Positions 26,567-36,749 of a DNA stretch of 64,000 nucleotides are shown in pieces (the first letter of the stretch is position 1; every line of letters starts with the position of its first letter). The notes beneath the pieces were generated by a model, which made no database searches, had not been told where the DNA came from, and was given only the letters and a program-made list of their open reading frames with translations. The stretch lies in assembly GCF_002155915.1 (NCBI RefSeq), contig NZ_MUME01000020.1:1-64000 (forward strand). The letters run 5' to 3'. Made by a program: the position numbers and the translations under genes. Origin of the DNA: Streptomyces thermovulgaris (lineage in GTDB: Bacteria > Actinomycetota > Actinomycetes > Streptomycetales > Streptomycetaceae).

Positions 26567-27196
26567 GTGTCCGGCTCGACCCCTCCTTGGAAGCACCGCT
26601 TCTCCCGCGGGAGATTTCACGGGAAGCTCCTCGGGAAAGCGGACCGAACGAACCCGGGACCGTCCGACGGCTCTCACGGCGCGCGTGACGACGAGCGAGG
26701 CCCATTCCGTCCATCCGGCACGACCGGACCGCCGGGATCGGCCTCGCTCACTCCCGTCTACGGGCGCGGTGCCTTCGCCGCTCCTGCGAAAGGCGCCGCG
26801 CCCGCCGTACGCCGGGCCGCGACGCTCGGAGCAGGGTCGGGAAGGAGGCCGCCGGGAACGGCGTCCGCGGAAGCGGGGTCCGCGCCAGGGCGGCCCCTCG
26901 AACCTCTCGCCGGCCGGATCGCCGACATGCCCCCACCGGTCCCCGTACGGGACCTCGCCACGCTCCGGCGGCACTTTCCGGGCCTCGGGCCCGCACAGCT
27001 CGCGGACGAGCCGACGACGGGCGCCGTGACCGCCTCCTCCGCGGCCGGAGCCGGCGTCGGGGCGGCGGCCGTGCCGCCCGTACCGCCCGCGACGCCGACC
27101 GGTCCGGCCGCGGAGCTCACCAAGGTCACGGCGGTCGAGCCCGAGCTGATCACCGAGCCCCACGGGGCGTACGGGACGCGGCCCCCGGACATCTGA
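26567..27196 (+). pseudogene. Possible truncated remnant of an unrecognised gene
   Basis: An open frame whose second half (26880-27196) has coding-like third positions and reads RDLATLRRHFPGLGPAQLAD, an Ala/Gly-rich helical stretch, and AELTKVTAVEPELITEP before stopping at GTRPPDI. The first half looks non-coding and has no ribosome-binding site. It may be a fragment of a larger helical protein. From 27197 to 27524 nothing is recognised. Confidence 0.25.
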
Positions 27197-27524
27197 AGAC
27201 CCGCAGCGCCGTGCGTCCGTCCTCCCGGTCGGAGGAGCACGGCGTCGACGTGCTGCGCAGGCCGTCCACCCTCGACGCGGCCCTGTGGGAGTGTGCCGTT
27301 CGGACCCGGCCCGGGAACCCGCCGACGAGCGACCGGAAGGCCCCGGCGGGCACCACGACCACCGCGACGGCCCCGAGGAGGCCGGAAGAAGGGGTCCGGG
27401 AGAAAGAGGGTCAGGGGGACAAGAAGGGGGCTCCCGTGGCGCCGTCACAGGCCCGGACAGTCCCGCACTCCTCCTCGTCCGTCCCCGCACCGGTGCCGCC
27501 CCGGCCCTCGGACCGGTGCCGCGC

Positions 27525-28001
27525 CTACGCGGCCCCCGGCTTCGCCGCCGCCTGCGCCGCCCGCAGCGCCTCGGCCAGCCGCTCCGGCTCCCGCGTCGAC
27601 AGATACAGATACGGCGTCGGGTCCTCCGGGTCGGTGACCTCCACCCGCAGCGCCGTCGGAATGTAGGCGCGCAGCAGCAGGAAGGCCCGGGTGTCCGCCT
27701 TGTAGGTGCGCCAGGCGCGCGCCTCCTCCGCGTCCAGCACCTGGGCCTCGCCCAGCGCCGTGACCGGGATCCTCGCCTCGCCCGCGATCAGCAGGCCGCC
27801 CGCGACCCGGATGCGCACCGATCCGTAGGAGCTCACCGCGATCGCCGTCACCGCCGTGCCGCCGGCCAGGCCGGCCAGCATCGGCAGGATGCCGAGGGGA
27901 AGCAGGATCAGGCCGACCGAGACGCCGATCAGCAGGCTGATCAGCCACCAGGACCGGGGCGCGGTGAGACGTTCTTCGTACGGCTGCGCGGAGAGCTGCA
28001 T
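27525..28001 (-). CDS. DUF3093 domain membrane protein
   Basis: A 158-residue protein with two adjacent hydrophobic segments near the N-terminus (about residues 18-40 and 42-60) and a soluble C-terminal domain, matching the DUF3093 family of actinobacteria. The C-terminal YLYLSTREPERLAEALRAAQ is typical. It is divergent from the thioesterase-dut pair; 57 bp separate the starts, including a CCAAGCTTGG palindrome. Function unknown. Confidence 0.88.
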   Translation of the reverse strand: MQLSAQPYEERLTAPRSWWLISLLIGVSVGLILLPLGILPMLAGLAGGTAVTAIAVSSYGSVRIRVAGGLLIAGEARIPVTALGEAQVLDAEEARAWRTYKADTRAFLLLRAYIPTALRVEVTDPEDPTPYLYLSTREPERLAEALRAAQAAAKPGAA

Positions 28002-28058
28002 GCACCAAGCTTGGCACGGTGTCCGGTCGGCGCCGACGCGCGGGTAAGGTCTGCGCCT

Positions 28059-28643
28059 GTGAGTGGTACTTCCGCAGCGCTTCAGCCCCCTGCCGACGCC
28101 GTGAAACCCATACGGCACCCCGATGCGCCCGCGCCCGGCGAGCTCCTCGGCGCGCACTACAAGGAGTGTTTCGGGTGCGGCGACGAGCAGCCGCACGGGC
28201 TGCACCTCCAGGCACGCGCCGGGGAGGGCGTCAGCGTCACCGCCGAGTTCACCGTGCAGCCCGCCCATCAGGGCGCGCCCGGTCTCGCGCACGGCGGTGT
28301 CCTCGCCACCGCCCTCGACGAGACCCTCGGCTCGCTGAACTGGCTGCTGCGCACGATCGCCGTGACCGGACGGCTGGAGACCGACTTCGTGCGGCCGGTG
28401 CCGGTCGGCGCGACCCTGTATCTGGAGGCCGAGGTCACCGCGGTGGCCGGCCGGAAGATCTACTCCACGGCCACCGGCCGCATCGGGGGTCCCGACGGGC
28501 CGGTCGCCGTGCGCGCCGACGCGCTCTTCATCGAGGTCAAGGTGGACCACTTCGTGGAGCACGGCCGCGAGAAGGAGATCCAGGCCGCGATGAACGACCC
28601 GGACCAGGTCAGGCGCGCCCGTGCCTTCGAGGTGAATCCGTGA
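28059..28643 (+). CDS. PaaI-type hotdog-fold thioesterase
   Basis: A 194-residue protein with a hotdog thioesterase domain. Signatures are an N-terminal ECFGCGDEQPHGL segment with a Cys pair, the catalytic-helix region GLAHGGVLATALDETLG, and LETDFVRPVPVG. It probably hydrolyses acyl-CoA thioesters. TAAGGT at 28045-28050 is a -10-like sequence 8 bp before GTG 28059, which suggests a leaderless message. Its stop overlaps the GTG of dut (GTGA), so the two are coupled. Confidence 0.88.
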   Translation: MSGTSAALQPPADAVKPIRHPDAPAPGELLGAHYKECFGCGDEQPHGLHLQARAGEGVSVTAEFTVQPAHQGAPGLAHGGVLATALDETLGSLNWLLRTIAVTGRLETDFVRPVPVGATLYLEAEVTAVAGRKIYSTATGRIGGPDGPVAVRADALFIEVKVDHFVEHGREKEIQAAMNDPDQVRRARAFEVNP

Positions 28644-29191
28644 GCCGCAGGCCGCTGAATGTGCTGGTCCGGCGTGTCGACCCCGACGTACCGCTTCCGG
28701 CGTACGCGCATCCGGGCGACGCCGGTGCCGATCTGCGGACCACCGTGGCGTGCGAACTGGCGCCGGGGGAACGGGCCGTGCTGCCCACGGGCGTGGCCGT
28801 CGCCCTGCCCGAGGGGTACGCGGCGTTCGTGCATCCGCGCTCGGGCCTCGCGGCCCGCTGCGGTGTCGCCCTCGTGAATGCCCCGGGGACGATCGATGCC
28901 GGGTACCGTGGAGAGATCAAGGTGATCGTGGTGAACCTCGATCCGCGCGAGCCGGTGCGGTTCGAGCGCTTCGACCGGATTGCCCAACTGGTCGTCCAGC
29001 AGGTCGAGAGGGTCTGCTTCCAGGAGGCGGCGGAGCTTCCCGACTCGGCGCGGGCCGAGGGGGGCTTCGGGTCCACGGGCGGACACGCCGCCGTGGACGG
29101 CACGAGCGGCACGGACGGCCGGGCCGCCGTGGGCGGTCCGGCGGGTGGGAATCGATACGCTTCGGTCGTATGTGACCGGGAAGGACAGTGA
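28640..29191 (+). CDS. dut: dUTP diphosphatase (dUTPase)
   Basis: A 183-residue trimeric-type dUTPase that converts dUTP to dUMP. Conserved motifs in order: AGADLRT, PRSGLAA, the uracil-recognition hairpin NAPGTIDAGYRGEIKVIVVN with catalytic Asp, RIAQLVVQ, and the P-loop-like motif 5 EGGFGSTG. A 30-residue Gly/Ala tail follows motif 5. GTG start overlaps the thioesterase stop by four bases. The DUF3710 gene starts just after its stop. Confidence 0.95.
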   Translation: MSRRPLNVLVRRVDPDVPLPAYAHPGDAGADLRTTVACELAPGERAVLPTGVAVALPEGYAAFVHPRSGLAARCGVALVNAPGTIDAGYRGEIKVIVVNLDPREPVRFERFDRIAQLVVQQVERVCFQEAAELPDSARAEGGFGSTGGHAAVDGTSGTDGRAAVGGPAGGNRYASVVCDREGQ

Positions 29192-29192
29192 C

Positions 29193-29954
29193 GTGTTCGG
29201 ACGTCGCAAGAAGAGGGGTGCCGCCAGGAGCGCGGCCCGCGAGGCCGAGCAGGTCGTCGACAACGTCGGCACCGAGGCGGACGAGGAGGGCGAGCGCGAG
29301 CGGGTGAGGCTCGAGCCCGCACCGCGGCCCGACGGGCCCTGGGACATCTCCGAGGTGCGCAACCCGGGCGCGGGCCGGGTGGACCTGGGAGGCCTGTTCG
29401 TGCCGGGCGTCGACGGCATGGAGCTGCGGGTGGAGGTCGCGGGCGACGCGATCGTCGCGGCGACCGTCGTCCTGCAGGACAGCGCCATCCAGCTGCAGGC
29501 CTTCGCCGCGCCCAAGCGCGAGGGCATCTGGAACGAGGTGCGCGAGGAGATCGCCGCCGGCATCACCCAGCAGGGCGGCATCGTGGACGAGGTCGAGGGG
29601 CCGCTGGGCTGGGAGCTGCGCGCCCAGGTCCCGGTGCAGCTGCCGGACGGCACGAGCGGCTTCCAGGTCGTGCGGTTCGTCGGCGTGGACGGCCCCCGCT
29701 GGTTCCTGCGCGGAGTGATCTCCGGTCAGGGCGCGGTGCAGCCGCAGGCGGCCGGGCTGCTGGAGCAGATCTTCCGGGACACGGTCGTGGTCCGCGGCGA
29801 CGGCCCGATGGCCCCCCGCGATCCGATCGTCCTGAAGCTGCCGAACGACGCGCAGATGGTGCCCGAGGGCGCCCAGCAGCAGGAGGGCCAGTCCCGCTTC
29901 TCCGGCGGCCTGGCCCAGTTCCAGCGCGGCCCGGAGATCACCGAGGTCCGCTGA
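29193..29954 (+). CDS. DUF3710 family protein
   Basis: A 253-residue soluble protein conserved in actinobacteria next to dut. It begins with a basic stretch (MFGRRKKRGAARSAAR), then an acidic one, and a folded core including PWDISEVRNPGAGRVDLGG and VVRFVGVDGPRWFLRGVISG. Function unknown. GTG 29193 overlaps the dut stop region and is preceded by GGAAGGA, so it belongs to the thioesterase-dut operon. Confidence 0.9.
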   Translation: MFGRRKKRGAARSAAREAEQVVDNVGTEADEEGERERVRLEPAPRPDGPWDISEVRNPGAGRVDLGGLFVPGVDGMELRVEVAGDAIVAATVVLQDSAIQLQAFAAPKREGIWNEVREEIAAGITQQGGIVDEVEGPLGWELRAQVPVQLPDGTSGFQVVRFVGVDGPRWFLRGVISGQGAVQPQAAGLLEQIFRDTVVVRGDGPMAPRDPIVLKLPNDAQMVPEGAQQQEGQSRFSGGLAQFQRGPEITEVR

Positions 29955-30481
29955 GGAAGCCGTTCGGGCCGGGCCCGGAGCGCGTCCGGATCGGCCCGGC
30001 CCCGGTGAGCGGTGCCCCGCGGCCGGCCCGGACGGGGCCCCGGCCACGGCACTCCGCCGGCCCGGGTGCCACGGCACCCCGCCGGTCCGGACGAGCGGGG
30101 ACGCGGCCTTCTGCCCGCGGGACCCGGGGGAGAACACGCCCGGCTCCCGCGGCGTCGGAACGGTCCCTCCCCGGGGCAGCGGCCGCCGCCGTCACCTCGG
30201 CACAGGCCGTTCGAGGGCCGTACCCCGCACGGTCTTCCCGGGGGGCGGCCCTTCACGGTGCACGGCCGCCTTCCGGCACCCACGGCCTCCCGCCGCAGGC
30301 GGCCCCCGCGCGAAGGGATCCCGGCGGTCGCACACCCGCCGGGGAGACCGGACGCACGCCCGCCAGGGGCACCCGGGCGCATGCCCGTCCGGGAGACCGG
30401 GACCGAACCGGGGATTGAGGGGAGCGGCGGGGACCGTGATACTGGCGTGCGGTCCACGGGGGACCGCAGCGGGGAGGGCAC
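29955..30481. other. Intergenic region before the ABC ATPase gene
   Basis: Very GC-rich sequence with proline/arginine-rich open frames on both strands typical of non-coding Streptomyces DNA. No gene, RNA or strong hairpin is identified. Confidence 0.5.
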
Positions 30482-31174
<693 letters not shown>

Positions 31175-31369
31175 GCCGGACCGTGACGCTCGTCGGGCCG
31201 GGGGCCGGGCCGTGACGCACCGGTGAGCCGCGCCCCGCGGCACGGCGCCACCGCGCCGGCCAGGGGCTCGCTCCAGGGGCTTCTTTGCCCCAGGGCCCTC
31301 GTTCCAGGGCCCTCGCCCCGGGAAGCGAGCGGTTATACCGCGGTCGGCGCCCCCCGGTACGCTTCAGGC

Positions 31370-31768
31370 ATGGGTGCTGTTCCTCGTCCCGAAAAGCCGG
31401 CGGGCCGGTTCCGGCGGATGCTCGGCCGGCTTTCCTCGTCGCAGGAGGACCTGGAGTCCGAGGAACTGCGGGAGGACACCGAGACCGCGGGCTGCACGCG
31501 GATCTGCGACTGTCGTGACCGGCAGGTCGTCACGGTCACTGGTACCTTGCGCACGGTCACTCTGCGCCCGCGCGGCGGGGTCCCGACCCTGGAGGCCGAG
31601 CTGTTCGACGGCTCCGGCGCCCTGGACGTGGTGTGGCTCGGCAGGCGTTCCATCGTCGGAATAGAACCGGGACGCAAGCTGATCGCATCGGGCCGGATCT
31701 CGATGAACCGGGGCCGCCGGGTGCTGTTCAACCCCAAATACGAACTGCGACCTCTCGGACGGGAGTAG
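31370..31768 (+). CDS. OB-fold nucleic acid-binding protein
   Basis: A 132-residue protein with an OB-fold-like domain (VVTVTGTLRTVTLRPRGGVPTLEAELFDGSGALDVVWLG), like those in RecG or tRNA synthetases. A short Cys pattern (AGCTRICDCRD) precedes it. It is a conserved Streptomyces protein of unknown role. TACGCT (31358-31363), 6 bp before ATG 31370, fits a -10 element of a leaderless message. DUF3159 follows after 3 bp. Confidence 0.85.
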   Translation: MGAVPRPEKPAGRFRRMLGRLSSSQEDLESEELREDTETAGCTRICDCRDRQVVTVTGTLRTVTLRPRGGVPTLEAELFDGSGALDVVWLGRRSIVGIEPGRKLIASGRISMNRGRRVLFNPKYELRPLGRE

Positions 31769-31771
31769 CCG

Positions 31772-32542
31772 GTGACGTCACTCGACAAGCCGACCGAAGA
31801 CACGACGGCCGACGACAACCGGGCGGTGACGGAGGCCGCGCTGTTCGAGGCGTTCGGCGGAGTCCGGGGCATGGTCGAGACGGTGGTGCCCGGCCTCGTC
31901 TTCGTCACCATCTTCACGATCAACAAGAACCTGCACTGGTCCGCGATCGCCGCCCTGGCCGTCTCGCTGGTGCTGGTCGTGGTCCGGCTGGCGATGCGGG
32001 ACACCGTCAAGCACGCCTTCAGCGGAGTCTTCGGCGTCGCCTTCGGCGTGGTCTTCGCGATGATGACCGGCAACGCCAAGGACTTCTACCTGCCGGGGAT
32101 GCTCTACACCCTGGGCCTGGGACTGGCGTACATCATCACCACCCTCGCCGGGGTCCCGCTGATCGGCCTGATGCTCGGCCCGGTCTTCCGGGAGAACCTC
32201 TCCTGGCGCACCCGCAACCCGGGCCGCAAGAAGGCGTACGCCAAGGCCAGCTGGGCCTGGGGCCTGATCCTGCTCGGCAAGTGCGCGATCCTCTTCCCGC
32301 TGTACTGGTGGGCCGACACCACGAAGTTCGGCTGGGTCCTGGTCGCGCTCAAGGTCCCGCCCTTCCTGCTGGCGGTCTGGCTGACCTGGGTCTTCCTGGC
32401 GAAGGCGCCCCCGCCGATCGACGTGTTCGCGGAGATGGAGGCCCAGGAGAGGGCCGAGGAGGAGAAAAGGGCGGCCCTCGCACGGGAAGGCGGGGAACAC
32501 GGCGAGGCACCGGCCGGAGGCCGCCACCGCCGCCGGACGTGA
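31772..32542 (+). CDS. DUF3159 integral membrane protein
   Basis: A 256-residue membrane protein with about six hydrophobic segments between residues 30 and 215 and a charged C-terminal tail (FAEMEAQERAEEEKRAALAREGG). It matches the DUF3159 family of actinobacteria. Function unknown. The GTG start lies 3 bp after the OB-fold gene, so the two form an operon. It converges on the TrkA genes across a strong terminator. Confidence 0.9.
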   Translation: MTSLDKPTEDTTADDNRAVTEAALFEAFGGVRGMVETVVPGLVFVTIFTINKNLHWSAIAALAVSLVLVVVRLAMRDTVKHAFSGVFGVAFGVVFAMMTGNAKDFYLPGMLYTLGLGLAYIITTLAGVPLIGLMLGPVFRENLSWRTRNPGRKKAYAKASWAWGLILLGKCAILFPLYWWADTTKFGWVLVALKVPPFLLAVWLTWVFLAKAPPPIDVFAEMEAQERAEEEKRAALAREGGEHGEAPAGGRHRRRT

Positions 32543-32604
32543 ATGCGGCCTTTGCCGCCACGGCGGACACGGTCCGCACCCACGGCCCCACCACGGCTCG
32601 TACC

Positions 32605-32646
32605 ACGGCGAGGGGCGCCCGGGGATCCCCGGGCGCCCCTCGCCGT
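32605..32646. terminator. Bidirectional terminator, 20-bp perfect palindrome
   Basis: A 42-bp perfect inverted repeat centred on ggggATcccc lies between the convergent DUF3159 and TrkA-type genes. Confidence 0.88.
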
Positions 32647-32679
32647 CGTTCGTCCGCCGGTTTTCCGGTCCGCCGGGCC

Positions 32680-33348
32680 TCAGTCCTTGCGGCGGACCGA
32701 CAGCAGATCCTCCAGCTGCTCCTCCCGGTCCTGCGCGGCCACGAACAGCAGCTCGTCGCCCGCCTCCAGGCAGTCCTCCCGGGACGGGGCGAGCACACGG
32801 GTGCCGCGGATGATGGTGACCAGCGCGGTGTCCTCCGGCCACTGGACGTCGCCGACCCGGGTGCCGGCCAGCGCCGACTCCTCCGGCAGGGTCAGCTCCA
32901 CCAGGTTGGCGTCGCCGTGGCTGAAGCGCATCAGGCGGACCAGATCGCCCACGCTGACCGCCTCCTCCACCAGAGCGGACATCAGACGCGGGGTCGACAC
33001 GGCGACGTCCACGCCCCAGGACTCGTTGAACAACCACTCGTTCTTCGGGTTGTTCACCCGGGCCACCACCCGCGGCACGGCGTACTCCGTCTTCGCCAGC
33101 AGGGAGACGACCAGGTTCACCTTGTCGTCGCCGGTCGCGGCGATCACCACGTTGCAGCGCTGCAGCGCCGCCTCGTCCAGCGAGGTGATCTCGCAGGCGT
33201 CGGCGAGCAGCCACTCCGCCCGCGGGACGCGCTCGACCGAGATCGCGGTCGGCGCCTTGTCGATGAGAAGGACCTCGTGGCCGTTCTCCAGCAGCTCGCT
33301 CGCGATCGAGCGGCCGACCGCGCCGGCCCCGGCAATGGCGACCCTCAT
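32680..33348 (-). CDS. TrkA-type K+ channel/transporter regulatory protein (CeoC-like)
   Basis: A 222-residue protein with an N-terminal Rossmann NAD-binding domain (MRVAIAGAGAVGRSIASELL) and a C-terminal RCK/TrkA_C domain. Such proteins gate K+ uptake systems in response to NAD(H) or nucleotides. It lies one base from the paralogous gene upstream, so the pair resembles the ceoB-ceoC arrangement in mycobacteria. A KimA-like permease gene is divergent from the pair and is the likely transport partner. Confidence 0.9.
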   Translation of the reverse strand: MRVAIAGAGAVGRSIASELLENGHEVLLIDKAPTAISVERVPRAEWLLADACEITSLDEAALQRCNVVIAATGDDKVNLVVSLLAKTEYAVPRVVARVNNPKNEWLFNESWGVDVAVSTPRLMSALVEEAVSVGDLVRLMRFSHGDANLVELTLPEESALAGTRVGDVQWPEDTALVTIIRGTRVLAPSREDCLEAGDELLFVAAQDREEQLEDLLSVRRKD

Positions 33349-33349
33349 G

Positions 33350-34021
33350 TCAGCGACCGCCTTCCTCTCGGGGCCCCTCGGCGAAGGCCGCCTCGACCTT
33401 GTCCACGTCGCCCGTCCGCATCATCACGTGCACAAGATCGCCCTCCTGCAGAACCGTCTGCGAGGTCGGCAGGATCGCCTCGCCGAGACGGGTCAGGAAC
33501 GCCACCCGGGCGCCCGTCTCCTCCTGCAGCCTGCTGATCTTGTGCCCCACCCACTTCGGGGAGGCGTGCACCTCGGCGAGCTGGACGCCGCCGGTCGGGT
33601 CGCGCCACAACGGCTCCGCGCCCGAGGGCAGCAGACGGCGCAGCATCTGGTCGGCGGTCCAGCGGACCGTGGCCACGGTCGGGATGCCCAGACGCTGGTA
33701 CACCTCGGCACGGCGCGGGTCGTAGATCCGGGCCGCGACGTTCTGCACCCCGAACGTCTCGCGGGCCACCCGCGCGGAGATGATGTTCGAGTTGTCGCCG
33801 CTGGAGACGGCTGCGAAGGCACCGGCCTCCTCGATGCCCGCCTCGCGCAGCGTGTCCTGGTCGAAACCGATCCCGGTGACCCGGCGGCCGCCGAATCCGG
33901 GACCCAGTCGGCGGAAGGCGGTGGGATCCCGGTCGATCACCGCGATCGTGTGCCCCTGCTGCTCCAGGGTCTGGGCGAGAGCGGAGCCCACTCTCCCGCA
34001 GCCCATGATGACGATGTGCAC
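33350..34021 (-). CDS. TrkA-type K+ regulatory protein (CeoB-like)
   Basis: A 223-residue TrkA_N/TrkA_C protein. The Rossmann motif is MHIVIMGCGRVGSALAQ, with an acidic residue after beta-2 (VIDRDP) as in NAD-binding RCK domains. The C-terminal ligand domain includes GHKISRLQEETGARVAFLTR. First gene of the ceoBC-like pair, transcribed away from the permease gene. The two proteins probably form hetero-oligomeric rings that control potassium transport. Confidence 0.9.
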   Translation of the reverse strand: MHIVIMGCGRVGSALAQTLEQQGHTIAVIDRDPTAFRRLGPGFGGRRVTGIGFDQDTLREAGIEEAGAFAAVSSGDNSNIISARVARETFGVQNVAARIYDPRRAEVYQRLGIPTVATVRWTADQMLRRLLPSGAEPLWRDPTGGVQLAEVHASPKWVGHKISRLQEETGARVAFLTRLGEAILPTSQTVLQEGDLVHVMMRTGDVDKVEAAFAEGPREEGGR

Positions 34022-34153
34022 GACCGTCCTTCCGGTGTCAACAGCTACTGCTCAGCCCCATCAGGGTCTCAGACAGAGGGACAAGCTACACACGTGCTGT
34101 GCGCGGTGGGCACCCCCCTGCCGCATGCCGGACGGTTCCCGGCTTCCAGCCTC

Positions 34154-34357
34154 TCACCCTGCTCCCCTCCGGCTCTCCTCCCGGCTTCCTGCGTCCTCCC
34201 GGTCCTCCCGCTCGCCTTCTGCCGGTTCCCCCGGTTCTCCCGGCTTTTCCCACTCCACCCCGAACGGCCGGCGCCGGGTGATGCCGCGCGCGCCGCGCAG
34301 GGTCAGAAGGCCGAGCAGTGCGGCGGCGGCGCCGATCGGCTCCGCGGTCGAGGACAT
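34154..34357 (-). CDS. Small hypothetical protein (67 aa)
   Basis: A 67-residue open frame starting MSSTAEPIGAAAALLGLLTL, with one short hydrophobic segment and a charged Glu/Arg-rich tail. A GGAGGT ribosome-binding site precedes ATG 34357. It lies in the gap between the TrkA pair and the permease gene. I do not recognise it; it could be a small membrane-associated protein or a chance frame. Confidence 0.45.
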   Translation of the reverse strand: MSSTAEPIGAAAALLGLLTLRGARGITRRRPFGVEWEKPGEPGEPAEGEREDREDAGSREESRRGAG

Positions 34358-34559
34358 GCCACCTCCGGGTGCCTCGAGTGCGACGAGGAACGCGATCCGG
34401 ACAGCCAGGCACGGCACACCCCTCGCCCGCCCGGTCCACGGGCCCCGGCCCCGGATTTCACCCGCGAGGCAGACCCCGCCCGGGGCACCCGCGCCCGGGC
34501 GTCCACGGCCGTGGAGGACGATGGGCCGCGGGAAACGCGAAGGTCTACGATCCTCTGTT

Positions 34560-36680
34560 GTGTCCAAACTGACCGACGTGCCCAAACGCATCCTGATCGG
34601 GCACGCACTGCGCAGTGACCGGCTGGGCGAGACCCTTCTGCCGAAGCGGATCGCACTCCCCGTCTTCGCCTCCGACCCGCTGTCCTCCGTGGCCTACGCG
34701 CCGGGGGAGATCCTGCTGGTCCTGTCCCTCGCGGGAGTGTCGGCGTACCACTTCAGCCCCTGGATCGCGGTCGCGGTCGCCGTACTGATGCTCACCGTGG
34801 TGGCCTCCTACCGGCAGATCGTGCACGCCTATCCGAGCGGCGGCGGCGACTACGAGGTGGCCGGCACCAACCTGGGCCCCCGAGCGGGCCTGACGGTCGC
34901 CAGCGCGCTCCTGTTCGACTACGTCATGACCGTCGCCGTGTCCATCTCCGCCGGCATCGAGAACCTGGGCTCCGCGATCCCCTTCGTCGTCGAGCACAAG
35001 GTGCTCTGCGCGGTCGGCGTGATCGTGCTGCTGACGCTGATGAACCTGCGCGGGGTGAGGGAGTCGGGCACGCTCTTCGCCATCCCGACGTACGTCTTCG
35101 TCACGGGCGTCTTCCTCATGATCGGCTGGGGCGCCTTCCGCGGACTGGTGCTCGGCGACACCATGCGGGCACCGACGGCCGACCTCGACATCAGGCCGGA
35201 GCACCAGGGAATCGCCGGCTTCGCCCTCGTCTTCTTGCTGCTGCGCGCCTTCTCCTCCGGCTGCGCCGCGCTCACCGGCGTCGAGGCGATCTCCAACGGA
35301 GTCCCGGGCTTCCGCAGGCCCAAGGCGAAGAACGCCGCGACCACGCTGCTGATGATGGGCCTGCTGGCCGTGGCGATGTTCTGCGGCATCATCACCCTCG
35401 CCATGTCGACCAAGGTCCGCATGGCCGAATACCCGGCCACCGACCTGCTCCGCAACGGCGTCCCGGTCGGCCCCGACTACGTCCAGGACCCGGTGATCTC
35501 CCAGGTCGCCGAAGCGGTGTTCGGCCACGGCAGCATCCCGTTCGTCGTGCTCGCCGTGGCCACGGCCCTGGTCCTCTTCCTCGCGGCCAACACCGCCTAC
35601 AACGGCTTCCCGGTGCTCGGCGCGATCCTCGCCCAGGACCGCTTCCTGCCCCGCCAGCTGCACACCCGCGGCGACCGGCTCGCCTTCTCCAACGGCATCG
35701 TGCTGCTCGCGGGCGCCGCGGCCCTGCTGATCGCCGTCTACGGCGCCCACTCCTCGCGGCTGATCCAGCTGTACATCGTCGGCGTGTTCGTGTCCTTCAC
35801 GGTCAGCCAGATCGGCATGGTCAGGCACTGGAACCGGCAGCTGGACGCCGAACGGGACACGGCCAGGCGCCGTCACATGATCCGCTCCCGTGCCATCAAC
35901 GCCTTCGGCGCCCTGCTCACCGCCCTGGTGCTGGTCGTCGTCCTCGTCACCAAGTTCACGCACGGCGCCTGGGTGGCCGTGCTCGCGATGTGCCTCTTCT
36001 ACGTGATGATGACCGCGATCCGCCGGCACTACGACCGCGTCGCCGAGGAGCTCGCCGCCCCCGAGGGCCCGAGCGACGACATGGCACGGCCCTCCCGCGT
36101 CCACTCCGTCGTCCTCGTATCCAAGATCCACCGCCCCACCCTGCGCGCCCTGGCCTACGCCAGGCTGATGCGCTCGGACACCCTGGAGGCGCTCACCGTC
36201 AACGTGGACCAGGCCGAGACCAGGAAGCTGTGCGAGGAGTGGGGGCGGCGCGGCATCGACGTCCCGCTGAAGGTGCTCGACTCGCCGTACCGCGAGGTCA
36301 CCCGGCCGGTCATCGAGTACGTCAAGAGCCTGCGCAAGGAGTCCCCGCGGGACGTCGTCTCGGTGATCATCCCCGAGTACGTCGTCGGTCACTGGTACGA
36401 GCACCTGCTGCACAACCAGAGCGCCCTGCGCCTGAAGGGAAGGCTGCTGTTCACCCCGGGCGTGATGGTGACCTCGGTGCCCTACCAGCTGGCCTCCTCC
36501 GAGGCGGCCAAGCAGCGCGCCCGCCGGTACCAGGAGTGGAACGCACCGGGATCGGTGCGGCGGGGACCGGCCCGGGAGCGGGCCAAGGAGGAGAAGGAAC
36601 GGCAGGAACGGGCCGAGGAGGCGCGGGAACGGCGGAAACGGGCCAAGGAGGAGCAGGAACCACCGGCGGGAAAGGACTGA
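34560..36680 (+). CDS. APC-superfamily permease, KimA-like potassium transporter
   Basis: A 706-residue permease. About twelve transmembrane segments span residues 40-490, with the N-terminal signature LPVFASDPLSSVAYAPGEIL typical of KimA/YdaO K+ transporters. A cytosolic C-terminal domain of about 180 residues follows and ends in a highly charged Lys/Glu/Arg tail. KimA family proteins import K+ and are controlled by c-di-AMP in Firmicutes. The divergent TrkA pair supports a K+ role. GTG 34560 sits 8 bp after TACGAT (34546-34551), suggesting a leaderless message. Confidence 0.85.
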   Translation: MSKLTDVPKRILIGHALRSDRLGETLLPKRIALPVFASDPLSSVAYAPGEILLVLSLAGVSAYHFSPWIAVAVAVLMLTVVASYRQIVHAYPSGGGDYEVAGTNLGPRAGLTVASALLFDYVMTVAVSISAGIENLGSAIPFVVEHKVLCAVGVIVLLTLMNLRGVRESGTLFAIPTYVFVTGVFLMIGWGAFRGLVLGDTMRAPTADLDIRPEHQGIAGFALVFLLLRAFSSGCAALTGVEAISNGVPGFRRPKAKNAATTLLMMGLLAVAMFCGIITLAMSTKVRMAEYPATDLLRNGVPVGPDYVQDPVISQVAEAVFGHGSIPFVVLAVATALVLFLAANTAYNGFPVLGAILAQDRFLPRQLHTRGDRLAFSNGIVLLAGAAALLIAVYGAHSSRLIQLYIVGVFVSFTVSQIGMVRHWNRQLDAERDTARRRHMIRSRAINAFGALLTALVLVVVLVTKFTHGAWVAVLAMCLFYVMMTAIRRHYDRVAEELAAPEGPSDDMARPSRVHSVVLVSKIHRPTLRALAYARLMRSDTLEALTVNVDQAETRKLCEEWGRRGIDVPLKVLDSPYREVTRPVIEYVKSLRKESPRDVVSVIIPEYVVGHWYEHLLHNQSALRLKGRLLFTPGVMVTSVPYQLASSEAAKQRARRYQEWNAPGSVRRGPARERAKEEKERQERAEEARERRKRAKEEQEPPAGKD

Positions 36681-36749
36681 CGAACTCTCCCGTAGACTGG
36701 TGGGCTGTTGTCAGACCGTCCCCCCTTCTGGATCCGGAGTCACCCCGCC